DNA from: Streptomyces camponoticapitis
Lineage (GTDB): Bacteria; Actinomycetota; Actinomycetes; Streptomycetales; Streptomycetaceae
Length of the DNA: 64,000 bases
Assembly (NCBI RefSeq): GCF_014646115.1
Contig: NZ_BMMV01000014.1
Location: forward strand, 151,957-215,956
Reading direction: 5' to 3'
Shown here: positions 41,674-53,064 of the stretch, piece by piece
How positions within the stretch are numbered: position 1 is the first letter of the stretch
Layout: every line of letters starts with the position of its first letter
Program-made: the position numbers and the translations under genes
Notes under the pieces: generated by a model
Databases searched by the model: none
What the model was told of the DNA's origin: nothing
What the model saw: the letters and a program-made list of their open reading frames with translations, nothing else

Positions 41674-41915
41674 AGCGCGTCCGCGGGATTCGCCGTGTCC
41701 GCCGCCCCGGCGGGCGACGGCGGAGCCTGCTTCTCCGGGCAGTCGTCCTTGTCCGCGACGGCGGCGCCGGGGGCTTCCTCGTCGACGACGAGACGCACCT
41801 CGTCGGGCGGCGTGCCGCCGCCGTCGGCGAGAGCGGCGCCGCCGACGGCGGTGATCCCCGCCGCGGCCAGAACAGTGATCGCGGCGAGGGCGGTGCTGCG
41901 CGTACGACGTGTCAT
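41670..41915 (-). CDS. Small secreted protein, first gene of the MoxR operon
   Basis: 81 residues. Signal peptide: MTRRTR then a hydrophobic stretch ending ALA|DGG near residue 31. The mature part is short, acidic and Pro-rich with one Cys (DKDDCPEKQ). The ATG at 41915 has an aaggag ribosome binding site. Its stop overlaps the MoxR GTG. It could be a substrate of the MoxR/VWA/HtrA machinery or unrelated; no function is known to me. Confidence 0.72.
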   Translation of the reverse strand: MTRRTRSTALAAITVLAAAGITAVGGAALADGGGTPPDEVRLVVDEEAPGAAVADKDDCPEKQAPPSPAGAADTANPADAL

Positions 41916-41987
41916 GGTCTGTCGCTCCTTCGGGCTGGGACGAGCCGGTGTCGGGGCACAGACCATCAGGCGAAGGCGAAAACGGAC

Positions 41988-43573
41988 CTAAAGCGAGGGA
42001 TGCTCGCCGGTCAGGGGTTCGGTGTCGGCCGGGGGCTCGATGTGGTCCGCCAGCTTCTGCCCGCGCAGCAGGAACCATGCCGCCACCGATGTCGCGAGCA
42101 GGACGGCCGCACCGGCGCCCGCCGCGATGCTCAGGCCGTGGACGAACGCCTCCCGGGCCGCCGCGACCAGTTCCGCCGCCTGGTGGGCGGGGACACCGCG
42201 CGCCGCCTCGACCGCGCCGCCCAGGGACTCGTGCGCGGCGGCCGCCGTCCCGGCCGGTACGCCCTCCGGGGTGAGGAAGCCCCGGTAGAAGCCTGTGACG
42301 ATCGAGCCGAGGAGCGCGATGCCGAGCGCGGCGCCCAGTTCGTACGCCGTCTCCGACACCGCCGACGCCGCGCCCGCCTGTTCCTTGGGGACACCGGCGA
42401 GGATCACGTCGGCCGTCACCGTGAAGGAGAATCCCGCGCCGACGCCGACCACGAGCAGCACGGCGCCGAGCATCGGGTAGCCGGTGTTGACGGTCAGTCC
42501 GACGAGTGCGGCGGTAGCGAGCCCCACACCGGCGAGGCCGCCGGCCACCACGAACCGTACGGAGAACCGCCGGGCGGCCCGTCCCGCCAGCAGACCCGCC
42601 GTCACCGCGCCCACGGCGGCGGGCAGTTCGGCGACGCCCGCCTCCAACGGTCCTCGCCCCTGGACGAGTTGCAGATACTGCGAGAGGAAGAAGATCAGCC
42701 CGGACAGACCGAAGATGGTCAGCAGGTCGGCCAGTACGGCTCCGGAGAAGCCGCGGTTCCTGAACAGCCGCACGTCGAGGAGCGGGTGACGGATCCTCAG
42801 CTGTCTGCGGACGAAGCTGACGAGCGCGCCACGACGCCGGTCACGGCAGCCGCGGCGATGTCCCAGCGCAGCCCGTACGCCGCCGCTTCCTTGATGGCGT
42901 ACACGACACCGACGATCCCGACGAGGGACAGCACCACGCTCGCCGGGTCCCAGGGGCCCGGCGCGGGGTTCCTCGACTCCGGGAGCAGTCTCACGCCGAC
43001 GAGGACGAGGACCGCCATGACGGGCAGGTTGATCAGGAAGACCGAGCCCCACCAGAAGTGCTCCAGCAGGAATCCGCCGACGACCGGGCCCACGGCCGCG
43101 CCCGCCGACGCCGCGGCGCCCCAGATCCCGATGGCGACGCTGCGCTCCCTGGGGTCGTGGAAGATGTTGCGGATCAGGGCGAGCGTGGCCGGCATCAGCG
43201 TCGCACCGGCGACACCCAGCAGCGCCCGAGCGGCGATCATCATCTCCGGGCTGGTCGCGTAGGCGTTGAGTACGGAGACGGCGCCGAACGCCACCGCGCC
43301 TGTCAGCAGCAGCTTCTTGCGCCCGATCCGGTCGCCCAGGCTGCCCATGGTGACGAGCAGGCCGGCGATGACGAACGAGTAGATGTCGCCGATCCAGAGC
43401 AGTTGGGTGCCGGACGGCTTGAGGTCCTCGCTCAGGAACGGTGTGGCCAGGCCGAGCACCGTGGCGTCGACCGCCACCAGGAGCACGGCCAGGACGAGTA
43501 CGGACAGGGCGAGCCAGCGCCCCGGGCGGTGCGTCGCGTCCGGCGCCCTCGCCGCCCGGTCGGTGCCGGCCAT
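41988..43573 (-). pseudogene. DHA2 (14-TMS) MFS exporter, frameshifted
   Basis: The N-terminal part (start ATG 43573, MAGTDRAARAPDATHRPG) contains AVDATVLGLATPFLSEDL and motif A GSLGDRIGRKKLLL of the EmrB/QacA group. It runs to AAAVTGVVA and then leaves frame. The C-terminal half continues in another frame as LVSFVRRQLRIRHPLL and reaches the stop at 41988. The split is at 42822-42832 (gcgcgc on the strand shown): removing 2 bp, or adding 1 bp, would restore a single continuous ~530-residue protein. Either a real frameshift or a base-calling error in a GC run. Regulated by the adjacent TetR. Confidence 0.8.
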
Positions 43574-44118
43574 CACTCCACGCTCCGTCGTGCTCCGCCG
43601 AGCAGCAGCTCGGCGATCATGTACTGGAAGTCCTTCGCGGCGACCCGCCCGTCCTGGACCGCCCACGCGGCGGTGCCGACGAGCCCGTAGAACGCCTCGG
43701 TGAGCCAGGCGGGAGGCAGGTCGATCCGGAACTCGCCCCCTTCCTGTCCGCGCCGGAAGAGCGCGGAGACCCGGGCGTCGAGCCGGTCCCAGCCCTCGTT
43801 CACCTCGCCCTCGAAGAGCTGGTTCTCGGTGACGAGGAAGGCCAGGAGCCCGGCCGCCGGCTCGACCTCGGCGACGAGCCTGCGGAGGGCGTCGCTCGCG
43901 GGTCCCTCGTCCGTCCGTGCCGCGTCGAGCGCCGCCTCGAACTCCCGGATGCCCAGCTCCTCCAGCGCCTTGACCAGGGCGTCACGCCCCGCGAAGTGCC
44001 GGTGCAGGGTGGCCCGGCCGATGCCTGAGGCCCGTGCGACCTCGTCCATGGTGGCGGTGGGCTTGCGGGTGAGGAGGGCGGCGGCGGTGCGCAGAACCTG
44101 GTCACGATCGACTGTCAT
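43573..44118 (-). CDS. TetR-family repressor of the adjacent MFS exporter
   Basis: 181 residues. The N-terminal HTH (MDEVARASGIGRATLHRHFAGRDALVKAL) is the TetR recognition motif; the rest is a ligand-binding helical domain. The start at 44118 (MTVDRDQ) has no Shine-Dalgarno and may be leaderless. The stop TGA overlaps the exporter ATG by one base (TGATG), giving one operon. A clear operator, TGAGAC-N6-GTCTCA, lies directly upstream. Typically it represses itself and the exporter until bound by a toxic ligand. Confidence 0.9.
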   Translation of the reverse strand: MTVDRDQVLRTAAALLTRKPTATMDEVARASGIGRATLHRHFAGRDALVKALEELGIREFEAALDAARTDEGPASDALRRLVAEVEPAAGLLAFLVTENQLFEGEVNEGWDRLDARVSALFRRGQEGGEFRIDLPPAWLTEAFYGLVGTAAWAVQDGRVAAKDFQYMIAELLLGGARRSVE

Positions 44119-44137
44119 GAGACAACCATAACCCAAA

Positions 44138-44155
44138 TGAGACACTGACGTCTCA
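44138..44155. promoter_or_regulatory. TetR operator upstream of the exporter operon
   Basis: TGAGAC-actgac-GTCTCA (6-bp arms, 6-bp spacer). A further TGAGAC half-site lies at 44118-44123, 20 bp away and overlapping the TetR start codon. Confidence 0.6.
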
Positions 44156-44198
44156 CTCCTTGCGGGCCACTGTCAAGTGGGACCCGGCCACGGGATAT

Positions 44199-44210
44199 CT
44201 TGATGTCGAG
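44199..44210. promoter_or_regulatory. Imperfect palindrome upstream of icd
   Basis: CTTGA-tg-TCGAG, one mismatch between arms, 30 bp before the icd start. It may overlap a promoter or a regulator site; unassigned. Confidence 0.3.
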
Positions 44211-44240
44211 CAATGTTGCAGACGTGGAGCGGAGCACCCG

Positions 44241-46460
<2,220 letters not shown>

Positions 46461-46479
46461 TCCGGCTCGCGCATGAAGG

Positions 46480-46511
46480 CGCCGGGCGGCCGCGCACGCG
46501 GCCGCCCGGCG
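46480..46511. terminator. Bidirectional terminator between icd and argH
   Basis: 14-bp GC stem (cgccgggcggccgc paired with gcggccgcccggcg) with a 4-nt loop, between the icd stop and the argH stop, followed by ttctcgttc. Confidence 0.8.
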
Positions 46512-46523
46512 TTCTCGTTCCGG

Positions 46524-47951
46524 CTACTTCTTGGCCGTCGCCCACGCGTGCTGGAGCGCCAGGTCGGTCTTCACCTCGGCGAGCTGGACCGCGACCGCCG
46601 AAGGCGCCGTACCGCCGCGCCCGTCCCGCGACGCCAGCGCGCCGGAGACGTTGAGGACCGTACGGACCTCCGGGGTCAGATGCTCCGAGATCCCGGCGAA
46701 CTGCTCGTCTGTCAGCTCGTCCAGTTCGATCCCCTGCCGCTCGCACACCTTGACGCACTCACCCGCGACCTCGTGCGCGACCCGGAACGGCACGCCCTGC
46801 CGGACCAGCCACTCGGCGATGTCGGTGGCGAGCGAGAACCCGGCCGGGGCCAGCTCCGCCATCCGCTCCCGGTTGACCGTGAGCGTCGCCATCATCCCGG
46901 TGAACGCCGGGAGCAGGACCTCCAGTTGGTCGCAGGAGTCGAAGACCGGCTCCTTGTCCTCCTGGAGATCGCGGTTGTACGCGAGCGGCAGCGCCTTCAG
47001 CGTGGCCATCAGCCCGGTCAGATTGCCGATGAGCCGGCCGGACTTGCCGCGCGCCAGCTCGGCGATGTCCGGGTTCTTCTTCTGCGGCATGATCGACGAG
47101 CCGGTGGAGAACGCGTCGTGCAGGGTGAGATACGAGAACTCCTTCGTGTTCCAGATGATGACCTCTTCGGCGATCCGGGAGAGATTCACACCGATCATCG
47201 CCGTGATGAAGGCGAACTCGGCGACGAAGTCCCGCGAGGCGGTCCCGTCGATCGAGTTGGCGGCCGAGCCGTGCTCGAAGCCGAGATCCGCCGCGACCGC
47301 CTCCGGGTCGAGCCCCAGCGACGACCCGGCGAGCGCGCCGGAGCCGTACGGGGAGACCGCCGTCCGCTCGTCCCACTGCCGCAGCCGCTCCGCGTCCCGC
47401 GACAGGGACTGCACATGCGCCAGCAGATGGTGGGCGAAGAGCACCGGCTGGGCGTGCTGGAGATGCGTACGGCCAGGCATGGCCACGTCCGGATGCGCCT
47501 CGGCGAGGCCCACGAGCGCGTCCTGGAGCTCGGCGATCAGTCCGCCGATGATCCGGGCGTGATCGCGCAGATACATCTTGAAGAGGGTGGCGACCTGGTC
47601 GTTGCGGGACCGGCCGGCGCGCAGCTTGCCGCCGAGGTCCGGGCCGAGCTGTTCGAGGAGACCGCGTTCGAGAGCGGTGTGGACGTCCTCGTCGGCGATG
47701 GTCCCGGTGAAGGAGCCGTCGACGACGGCCGCCTCCAGCCGGTCGAGCCCGGCGAGCATCCGGTCCAGCTCCTCCTCGTCGAGGAGGCCGGCCTTGCTGA
47801 GCGCGCGCGCGTGGGCGCGGGAGCCCGCGATGTCGTACGGCGCGAGGCGCCAGTCGAAGTGCACGGACGCCGACAGCTTGGCCAGGGCCTCGGCGGGACC
47901 GTCGGCGAAACGGCCGCCCCAGAGCCGGACGTCACCGGTGTTGCTGCTCAC
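46524..47951 (-). CDS. argH: Argininosuccinate lyase
   Basis: 475 residues. GGRFADGPAEALAKLSASV at the N terminus, RSRNDQVATLFKMYLRD, and the fumarase/ASL signature GSSIMPQKKNPD (about 285-297) are all present. It splits argininosuccinate to arginine and fumarate, the last step of the pathway. Start is GTG at 47951 with an aaggag ribosome binding site. It lies 94 bp downstream of argG on the same strand, but a strong hairpin separates them, so it may have its own promoter or receive partial read-through. Confidence 0.96.
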   Translation of the reverse strand: MSSNTGDVRLWGGRFADGPAEALAKLSASVHFDWRLAPYDIAGSRAHARALSKAGLLDEEELDRMLAGLDRLEAAVVDGSFTGTIADEDVHTALERGLLEQLGPDLGGKLRAGRSRNDQVATLFKMYLRDHARIIGGLIAELQDALVGLAEAHPDVAMPGRTHLQHAQPVLFAHHLLAHVQSLSRDAERLRQWDERTAVSPYGSGALAGSSLGLDPEAVAADLGFEHGSAANSIDGTASRDFVAEFAFITAMIGVNLSRIAEEVIIWNTKEFSYLTLHDAFSTGSSIMPQKKNPDIAELARGKSGRLIGNLTGLMATLKALPLAYNRDLQEDKEPVFDSCDQLEVLLPAFTGMMATLTVNRERMAELAPAGFSLATDIAEWLVRQGVPFRVAHEVAGECVKVCERQGIELDELTDEQFAGISEHLTPEVRTVLNVSGALASRDGRGGTAPSAVAVQLAEVKTDLALQHAWATAKK

Positions 47952-47972
47952 TGCTCGATTGCTCCTTACGTG

Positions 47973-48005
47973 CGCCGGCCGGGCTCAGAACGAGCCCGGC
48001 CGGCG
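47973..48005 (-). terminator. Hairpin between argG and argH
   Basis: Perfect 14-bp stem (cgccggccgggctc / gagcccggccggcg), 5-nt loop, located 40 bp past the argG stop and 22 bp before the argH start. Acts as a terminator or attenuates read-through into argH. Confidence 0.6.
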
Positions 48006-48045
48006 GTTGAGGACTTTCGGGAAGGGGCGGGACGGGGAGAACGGA

Positions 48046-49239
48046 CTACACCTGGTCCCGCTTGGCCGCGATCTTGGCCGAGAGGCCGAACAGCTCGATG
48101 AAGCCCTGCGCCTTGGACTGGTCGAAGGTGTCGCCCGAGTCGTACGTCGCCAGGTTGAAGTCGTACAGCGACTCCTCCGAGCGCCGGCCGGTGACGACGG
48201 CCCGGCCGCCGTGCAGGGTCATCCGGATGTCGCCGGTGACGTGCTGGTTGGCCTCGTTGATGAAGCCGTCCAGGGCCCGCTTCAGCGGGGAGAACCACAG
48301 GCCGTCGTAGACCATCTCGCCCCAGCGCTGCTCGACCTGCCGCTTGTAGCGGGCCAGCTCGCGCTCGACGGTGACGTTCTCCAGCTCCTGGTGGGCGGTG
48401 ATCAGCGCGATCGCGCCCGGCGCCTCGTACACCTCACGGGACTTGATGCCCACGAGCCGGTCCTCGACCATGTCGATCCGGCCGATGCCCTGGCCGCCCG
48501 CCCGCTCGTTGAGCTGCTGGATCGCCTGGAGGACGGAGACGGGCTTGCCGTCGATGGCGACCGGGACGCCCTCCTTGAAGGAGATGACGACCTCGTCGGC
48601 CTCGCGGGGCTCCGCCGGGTTGGAGGTGTACTCGTAGATGTCCTCGATCGGACCGTTCCAGATGTCCTCCAGGAAGCCCGTCTCGACGGCCCGTCCGAAG
48701 ACGTTCTGGTCGATGGAGTACGGGGACTTCTTGGTGGTCGCGATCGGGAGGTTCTTCTCCTCGCAGAAGGCGATCGCCTTGTCACGGGTCATCGCGTAGT
48801 CGCGGACCGGGGCGATGCACTTCAGCTCGGGGGCGAGGGCGACGATGCCGGCCTCGAAACGGACCTGGTCGTTGCCCTTGCCGGTGCAGCCGTGGGCGAC
48901 GGTGTCGGCGCCGTGCTTCTTGGCGGCGGCCACGAGGTGCTTGACGATCGTCGGCCGGGAGAGCGCCGAAACCAGCGGGTAGCGGTCCATGTAGAGCGCG
49001 TTGGCCTTGATCGCCGGGAGGCAGTACTCCTCGGCGAACTCGTCCTTGGCGTCCGCGACCTCGGCCTCGACCGCACCGCAGGCGAGCGCGCGCTTGCGGA
49101 TGACGTCCAGGTCCTCGCCGCCCTGACCGACATCCACGGCGACGGCGATGACCTCGGCGCCCGTCTCCTCGGCGATCCAGCCGATGGCGACGGAGGTGTC
49201 CAGGCCTCCCGAGTAGGCGAGTACGACGCGCTCGGTCAC
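48046..49239 (-). CDS. argG: Argininosuccinate synthase
   Basis: 397 residues. N-terminal pyrophosphatase loop AYSGGLDTS, then conserved AVDVGQGGEDL and TGKGNDQVRFE. It condenses citrulline and aspartate using ATP. Start is GTG at 49239 with aaggaga five bases upstream. Upstream is a strong SigA-type promoter (TTGACA-N17-CATAGT) with an ArgR-type box, so it is a separate transcript from argCJBDR and probably repressed by ArgR when arginine is present. Confidence 0.96.
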   Translation of the reverse strand: MTERVVLAYSGGLDTSVAIGWIAEETGAEVIAVAVDVGQGGEDLDVIRKRALACGAVEAEVADAKDEFAEEYCLPAIKANALYMDRYPLVSALSRPTIVKHLVAAAKKHGADTVAHGCTGKGNDQVRFEAGIVALAPELKCIAPVRDYAMTRDKAIAFCEEKNLPIATTKKSPYSIDQNVFGRAVETGFLEDIWNGPIEDIYEYTSNPAEPREADEVVISFKEGVPVAIDGKPVSVLQAIQQLNERAGGQGIGRIDMVEDRLVGIKSREVYEAPGAIALITAHQELENVTVERELARYKRQVEQRWGEMVYDGLWFSPLKRALDGFINEANQHVTGDIRMTLHGGRAVVTGRRSEESLYDFNLATYDSGDTFDQSKAQGFIELFGLSAKIAAKRDQV

Positions 49240-49255
49240 GGGTTTCTCCTTACGG

Positions 49256-49304
49256 TGCATACGCTGACGGGTATAACTATGCAGTCCTCCGTATGTTTTG
49301 TCAA
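49256..49304 (-). promoter_or_regulatory. argG promoter with overlapping ArgR box
   Basis: Read on the minus strand: TTGACA (49304-49299), 17 bp, CATAGT (49281-49276). The -10 overlaps TGCATA-GTTATACC, and TGCATA/TATGCA arms (49256-49261 and 49278-49283) flank the transcription start area. Similar AT-rich TGCATA-type sequence occurs at the argC promoter, as expected of an ARG box. The -35 overlaps the stop codon of the DUF488 gene. Confidence 0.6.
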
Positions 49305-49708
49305 CGCGGGCCCCGAGTGCTCCCCGCGTCGCTCTCCGTGACCTCCGCCGCCAGCACCAGGGGGTGGCTGTGCTCCAGGTCCTTGGTGGCGGTGAGCAGG
49401 GTGAGGGTGCCGCCGGCTGCCACTTCCCGGAGCCGTTCCAGGGCGCCGGCGGCGGCCGATCCGGCAGCCGCCAGCTCGGCCCGGTAGCGGTCGGCGAACT
49501 CCTCGTACTTCCCGGGGTCGTGCCCGTACCACTTCCGCAGCTCGGCCGAGGGAGCCACGTCCTTCAGCCAGTCGTCGAACGCGGCCTCGGTCTTGGCCAG
49601 CCCGCGCGGCCAGAGCCGGTCGACGAGCACCCGAGTCCCGTCGTCCGGCCCCGGAGCCTCGTAGACCCGCCGGACACGTACCCCGCGCGTCGTCTTCTTC
49701 TTCGTCAT
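49301..49708 (-). CDS. DUF488 domain protein
   Basis: 135 residues. LVDRLWPRGLAKTEAAFDDWLKDVAPS (in part) and WYGHDPGKYEEFADRYRAEL are the DUF488 signature (uncharacterised conserved protein, YeaO-like). The C-terminal LLTATKDLEHSHPLVLA is typical. The ATG at 49708 begins with a Lys-rich stretch (MTKKKTTRGVRV). Function unknown; the arginine context is probably chance, since its end lies inside the argG -35 element. Confidence 0.85.
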   Translation of the reverse strand: MTKKKTTRGVRVRRVYEAPGPDDGTRVLVDRLWPRGLAKTEAAFDDWLKDVAPSAELRKWYGHDPGKYEEFADRYRAELAAAGSAAAGALERLREVAAGGTLTLLTATKDLEHSHPLVLAAEVTESDAGSTRGPR

Positions 49709-49774
49709 CCGTTCCGTCCCGTTCCTCGGCAAACGTCTCGACGCGCGGGATCGCCGGCGCCGACAATAGATGCC

Positions 49775-50389
<615 letters not shown>

Positions 50390-50468
50390 CGACCCGTTCG
50401 GCTCCGTCCGGGCCGGCGGACGGGGATCCTGAGAGGCCGTCACCCGGCCACCGGCGTACGGTCCGAGC

Positions 50469-51212
50469 ATGCGCACCCTTCTCACGCTCGGGTCGGTCCT
50501 GCTCGCCGTCGTCGCCACGGTGGCGGCCGGCCCTGTCACGCCCAGTCCCGTCGCGCCTGGTCGTGCCGCGCCCGCCGACACCTCCGTGCCGCTCCCCGAG
50601 CGGATGGCCGACACCGGCGGCGGCAGCCAGCTGATCACCGCCGAGGCGCCGAACACCGGCGCCACCACGGGCCGTGTCACCTGGTGGGACCGGCGCGGGG
50701 GCCGCTGGGTGGCGGCGGGGTCGGCGGACGCCCGGTTCGGGGCGGGCGGGCTGGTCGGGGGCACCGAGCGGGTCCAGGGCACCTCGACCACGCCGACGGG
50801 GCTGTACGACCTGCCGTACGCCTTCGGCATCCGGCCGGCCCCGGCGGGCACCCGTTTCGCGTACCGCCCGGTGACCGACCGGTCCTGGTGGTGCCAGGAC
50901 AACGACTCGCGCGCGTACAACCGCTGGGTCGAGGGCCTGCCTGCCGACTGCCGTGCGGCGGAGGCCGAGCATCTGACCGAGTACGGCGCCCAGTACGCCC
51001 ACGCACTGGTGATCGGCTTCAACTACGACCGGCCCGTGCGCGGCCGGGGCGCCGCGATCTTCCTGCACGTCAACGGCAAGGGCGCGACGGCCGGTTGTGT
51101 CTCCGTACCGGCCGGTGCGATGCGCCGCATCCTGGCGTGGGCCGACCCCGCGCGCTCACCTCACATCGCGGTGGGCACGGCGTCGGGTCGTACGGCGATC
51201 ACCAACTACTGA
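50469..51212 (+). CDS. Secreted L,D-transpeptidase-like (YkuD-fold) protein
   Basis: 247 residues. N-terminal signal peptide (MRTLLTLGSVLLAVVATVAAG). The C-terminal half holds the YkuD catalytic pattern HVNG-x5-GCVSV at about 200-213, with the nucleophilic Cys near residue 210 and the paired His. Upstream GTSTTPTGLYDLPYAFG is a typical YkuD lead-in. It could form 3-3 peptidoglycan crosslinks or attach proteins, but the His/Cys spacing is somewhat unusual and activity is not certain. ATG at 50469. Confidence 0.8.
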   Translation: MRTLLTLGSVLLAVVATVAAGPVTPSPVAPGRAAPADTSVPLPERMADTGGGSQLITAEAPNTGATTGRVTWWDRRGGRWVAAGSADARFGAGGLVGGTERVQGTSTTPTGLYDLPYAFGIRPAPAGTRFAYRPVTDRSWWCQDNDSRAYNRWVEGLPADCRAAEAEHLTEYGAQYAHALVIGFNYDRPVRGRGAAIFLHVNGKGATAGCVSVPAGAMRRILAWADPARSPHIAVGTASGRTAITNY

Positions 51213-51239
51213 TCCGCCCGCAGAGCCGCCGGCGCGCGC

Positions 51240-51842
51240 TCAGCCGTCCTTCTGGGCCAGCCGCAGCAGATGGTCCGCGAGCGCCTGCCCGCCCGCCGGG
51301 TCGCGGCTGATCAGCAGCAGCGTGTCGTCACCGGCGATGGTGCCGAGGATGGGCCGGAGCTCGGCCTGGTCGATGGCCGAGGCGAGGAACTGGGCGGCGC
51401 CCGGCGGCGTACGGAGCACCACGAGGTTGGCGGAGGCCTCGGCGGAGATGAGCAGTTCGCCGGAGAGCCGCCGCATCCGCTCCTCCTTCGCCGACTCGCC
51501 GAGCGGGGCGTGCGGGGTGCGGTAGCCGCCCTCGCTGGGGACCGCGTAGATCAGCTCACCACCGGTGTTGCGGATCTTCACGGCGCCCAGCTCGTCCAGG
51601 TCGCGCGAGAGCGTCGCCTGGGTGACGCTCAGACCGTCGTCGGCGAGGAGCTTGGCGAGCTGGCTCTGGCTGCGGACCGGCTGCCGGTTGAGGATGTCCA
51701 CGATCCGGCGGTGGCGCGCGGTGCGGGTCTGCGGGACGGACGGTCCGATGTGCTGATCGGCCGCCTCGGCGCCGCCGTTGGTGCCGCCCGAGCCGTCCCT
51801 GTCGGTCCCGTTGTGCTCTGGTGGTGCCTGCGCCTCGGTCAT
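51240..51842 (-). CDS. argR: Arginine repressor
   Basis: 200 residues. After a ~40-residue acidic/Gly-rich head, a winged-helix DNA-binding domain (TARHRRIVDILNRQPVRSQSQLAKLLADDGLSVTQATLSRDLDELGAVKI) leads to a C-terminal arginine-binding/oligomerisation domain with GTIAGDDTLLLISRD. It represses arg genes in response to arginine. It is the last gene of argCJBDR, ATG at 51842, 7 bp after argD. Confidence 0.95.
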   Translation of the reverse strand: MTEAQAPPEHNGTDRDGSGGTNGGAEAADQHIGPSVPQTRTARHRRIVDILNRQPVRSQSQLAKLLADDGLSVTQATLSRDLDELGAVKIRNTGGELIYAVPSEGGYRTPHAPLGESAKEERMRRLSGELLISAEASANLVVLRTPPGAAQFLASAIDQAELRPILGTIAGDDTLLLISRDPAGGQALADHLLRLAQKDG

Positions 51843-51849
51843 CGTCGTC

Positions 51850-53064
51850 TCATTCCCCGGATCGTCCGGCCCCGTTGGTCCCGTGGGTGGTGTCGAGGAT
51901 GCCGGGCAGAGCCCGGAGGAACGTTTCCACCTCGTCGTCGCCGATGATCAGCGGTGGCATCAGCCGTACGACATCGGGAGCTGGCGCGTTCACCAGAAGA
52001 CCGGCATCCTGAGCCGCCTGCTGTACCTGTGGCGCGAGCGGCTCGGTGAGCACGATACCCAGCAGCAGCCCCGCGCCACGGACATGCGAGACCAGCGGGT
52101 GGCCGAGCGCCTCGATTCCGTCCCGCAGCTTCTCCCCCAGCCGCTTCACCGTGTCGAGTGCCCCGTCGGCGCCGAGCGTGTCCAGTACGGCGAGCCCGGC
52201 GGCGCAGGCGACGGGGTTGCCGCCGAAGGTCGTACCGTGCTGACCGGGCTTGAGCAGATCCGCCGCCGGGCCGAACGCGAGCGTCGCGCCGAGCGGCAGG
52301 CCGCCGCCGAGACCCTTGGCGAGCGTGACGACATCGGGCTCGACACTCTGATGTGCCTGGTACTCGAACCAGTGCCCGGTCCGCCCTACACCCGTCTGGA
52401 CCTCGTCGAGCACCAGCAGCGTGCCCGTGGCGCGGGTGATCTCCCGGGCCGCTTCGAGATAGCCCCGGGGCGGGACGACCACACCGTTCTCCCCCTGGAT
52501 CGGCTCGATGATCAGCAGCGCGGTCTCCTCGGTGACGGCCGCCCTGAGCGCGTCGGCGTCTCCGTACGGGACATGCGTGACGTCGCCGGGCAACGGCAGG
52601 AAGGGCTCCCGTTTCGGCGGCTGCCCGGTGAGGGCGAGCGCGCCCATCGTGCGGCCGTGGAAGCCGCCGTCGGTGGCGACCATGTGGCGGCGGCCGGTGA
52701 GCCGGCCGATCTTGAACGCGGCTTCGTTCGCCTCGGCGCCGGAGTTGCAGAAGTAGACGCGGCCGGGGCGGTCGGCGAGGTCGACGAGCCGTTCGGCGAG
52801 GGCGACGGGCGGGGCGGCGATGTACAGGTTCGACACATGGCCGAGGGAGGAGATCTGCCGGGTGACCGCGTCGACGACGGCCGGATGGGCGTGGCCGAGG
52901 GCGTTCACGGCGATGCCGCCGACGAAGTCGGTGTAGGCGTTGCCGTCGGCGTCCCAGACGGTGGCGCCGGCGCCGCGCACGAGGGAGAGCCTCGGGGTGC
53001 CGTAGTTGTCGGCCATCACGTGCTGCCAGCGGCGCGTGAGTTCCTGGTTTCCGTCGTCGGTCAT
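51850..53064 (-). CDS. argD: Acetylornithine aminotransferase
   Basis: 404 residues, class III PLP aminotransferase. The PLP Lys is in VTLAKGLGGGLPLGA; VLDEVQTGVGRTG and FCNSGAEANEAAFK are the family motifs. It converts N-acetylglutamate 5-semialdehyde to N-acetylornithine. Start overlaps the argB stop by 4 bp (ATGA). Could also act as succinyl-diaminopimelate aminotransferase, as in other bacteria. Confidence 0.95.
   Translation of the reverse strand: MTDDGNQELTRRWQHVMADNYGTPRLSLVRGAGATVWDADGNAYTDFVGGIAVNALGHAHPAVVDAVTRQISSLGHVSNLYIAAPPVALAERLVDLADRPGRVYFCNSGAEANEAAFKIGRLTGRRHMVATDGGFHGRTMGALALTGQPPKREPFLPLPGDVTHVPYGDADALRAAVTEETALLIIEPIQGENGVVVPPRGYLEAAREITRATGTLLVLDEVQTGVGRTGHWFEYQAHQSVEPDVVTLAKGLGGGLPLGATLAFGPAADLLKPGQHGTTFGGNPVACAAGLAVLDTLGADGALDTVKRLGEKLRDGIEALGHPLVSHVRGAGLLLGIVLTEPLAPQVQQAAQDAGLLVNAPAPDVVRLMPPLIIGDDEVETFLRALPGILDTTHGTNGAGRSGE

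Noticed and set aside
43573..44118. Antibiotic resistance island based on TetR, MFS exporter and APH-like kinase
   Set aside because: The MFS exporter is frameshifted, and the APH-like kinase lies 26 kb away with no resistance-specific motif. No biosynthetic genes accompany them.
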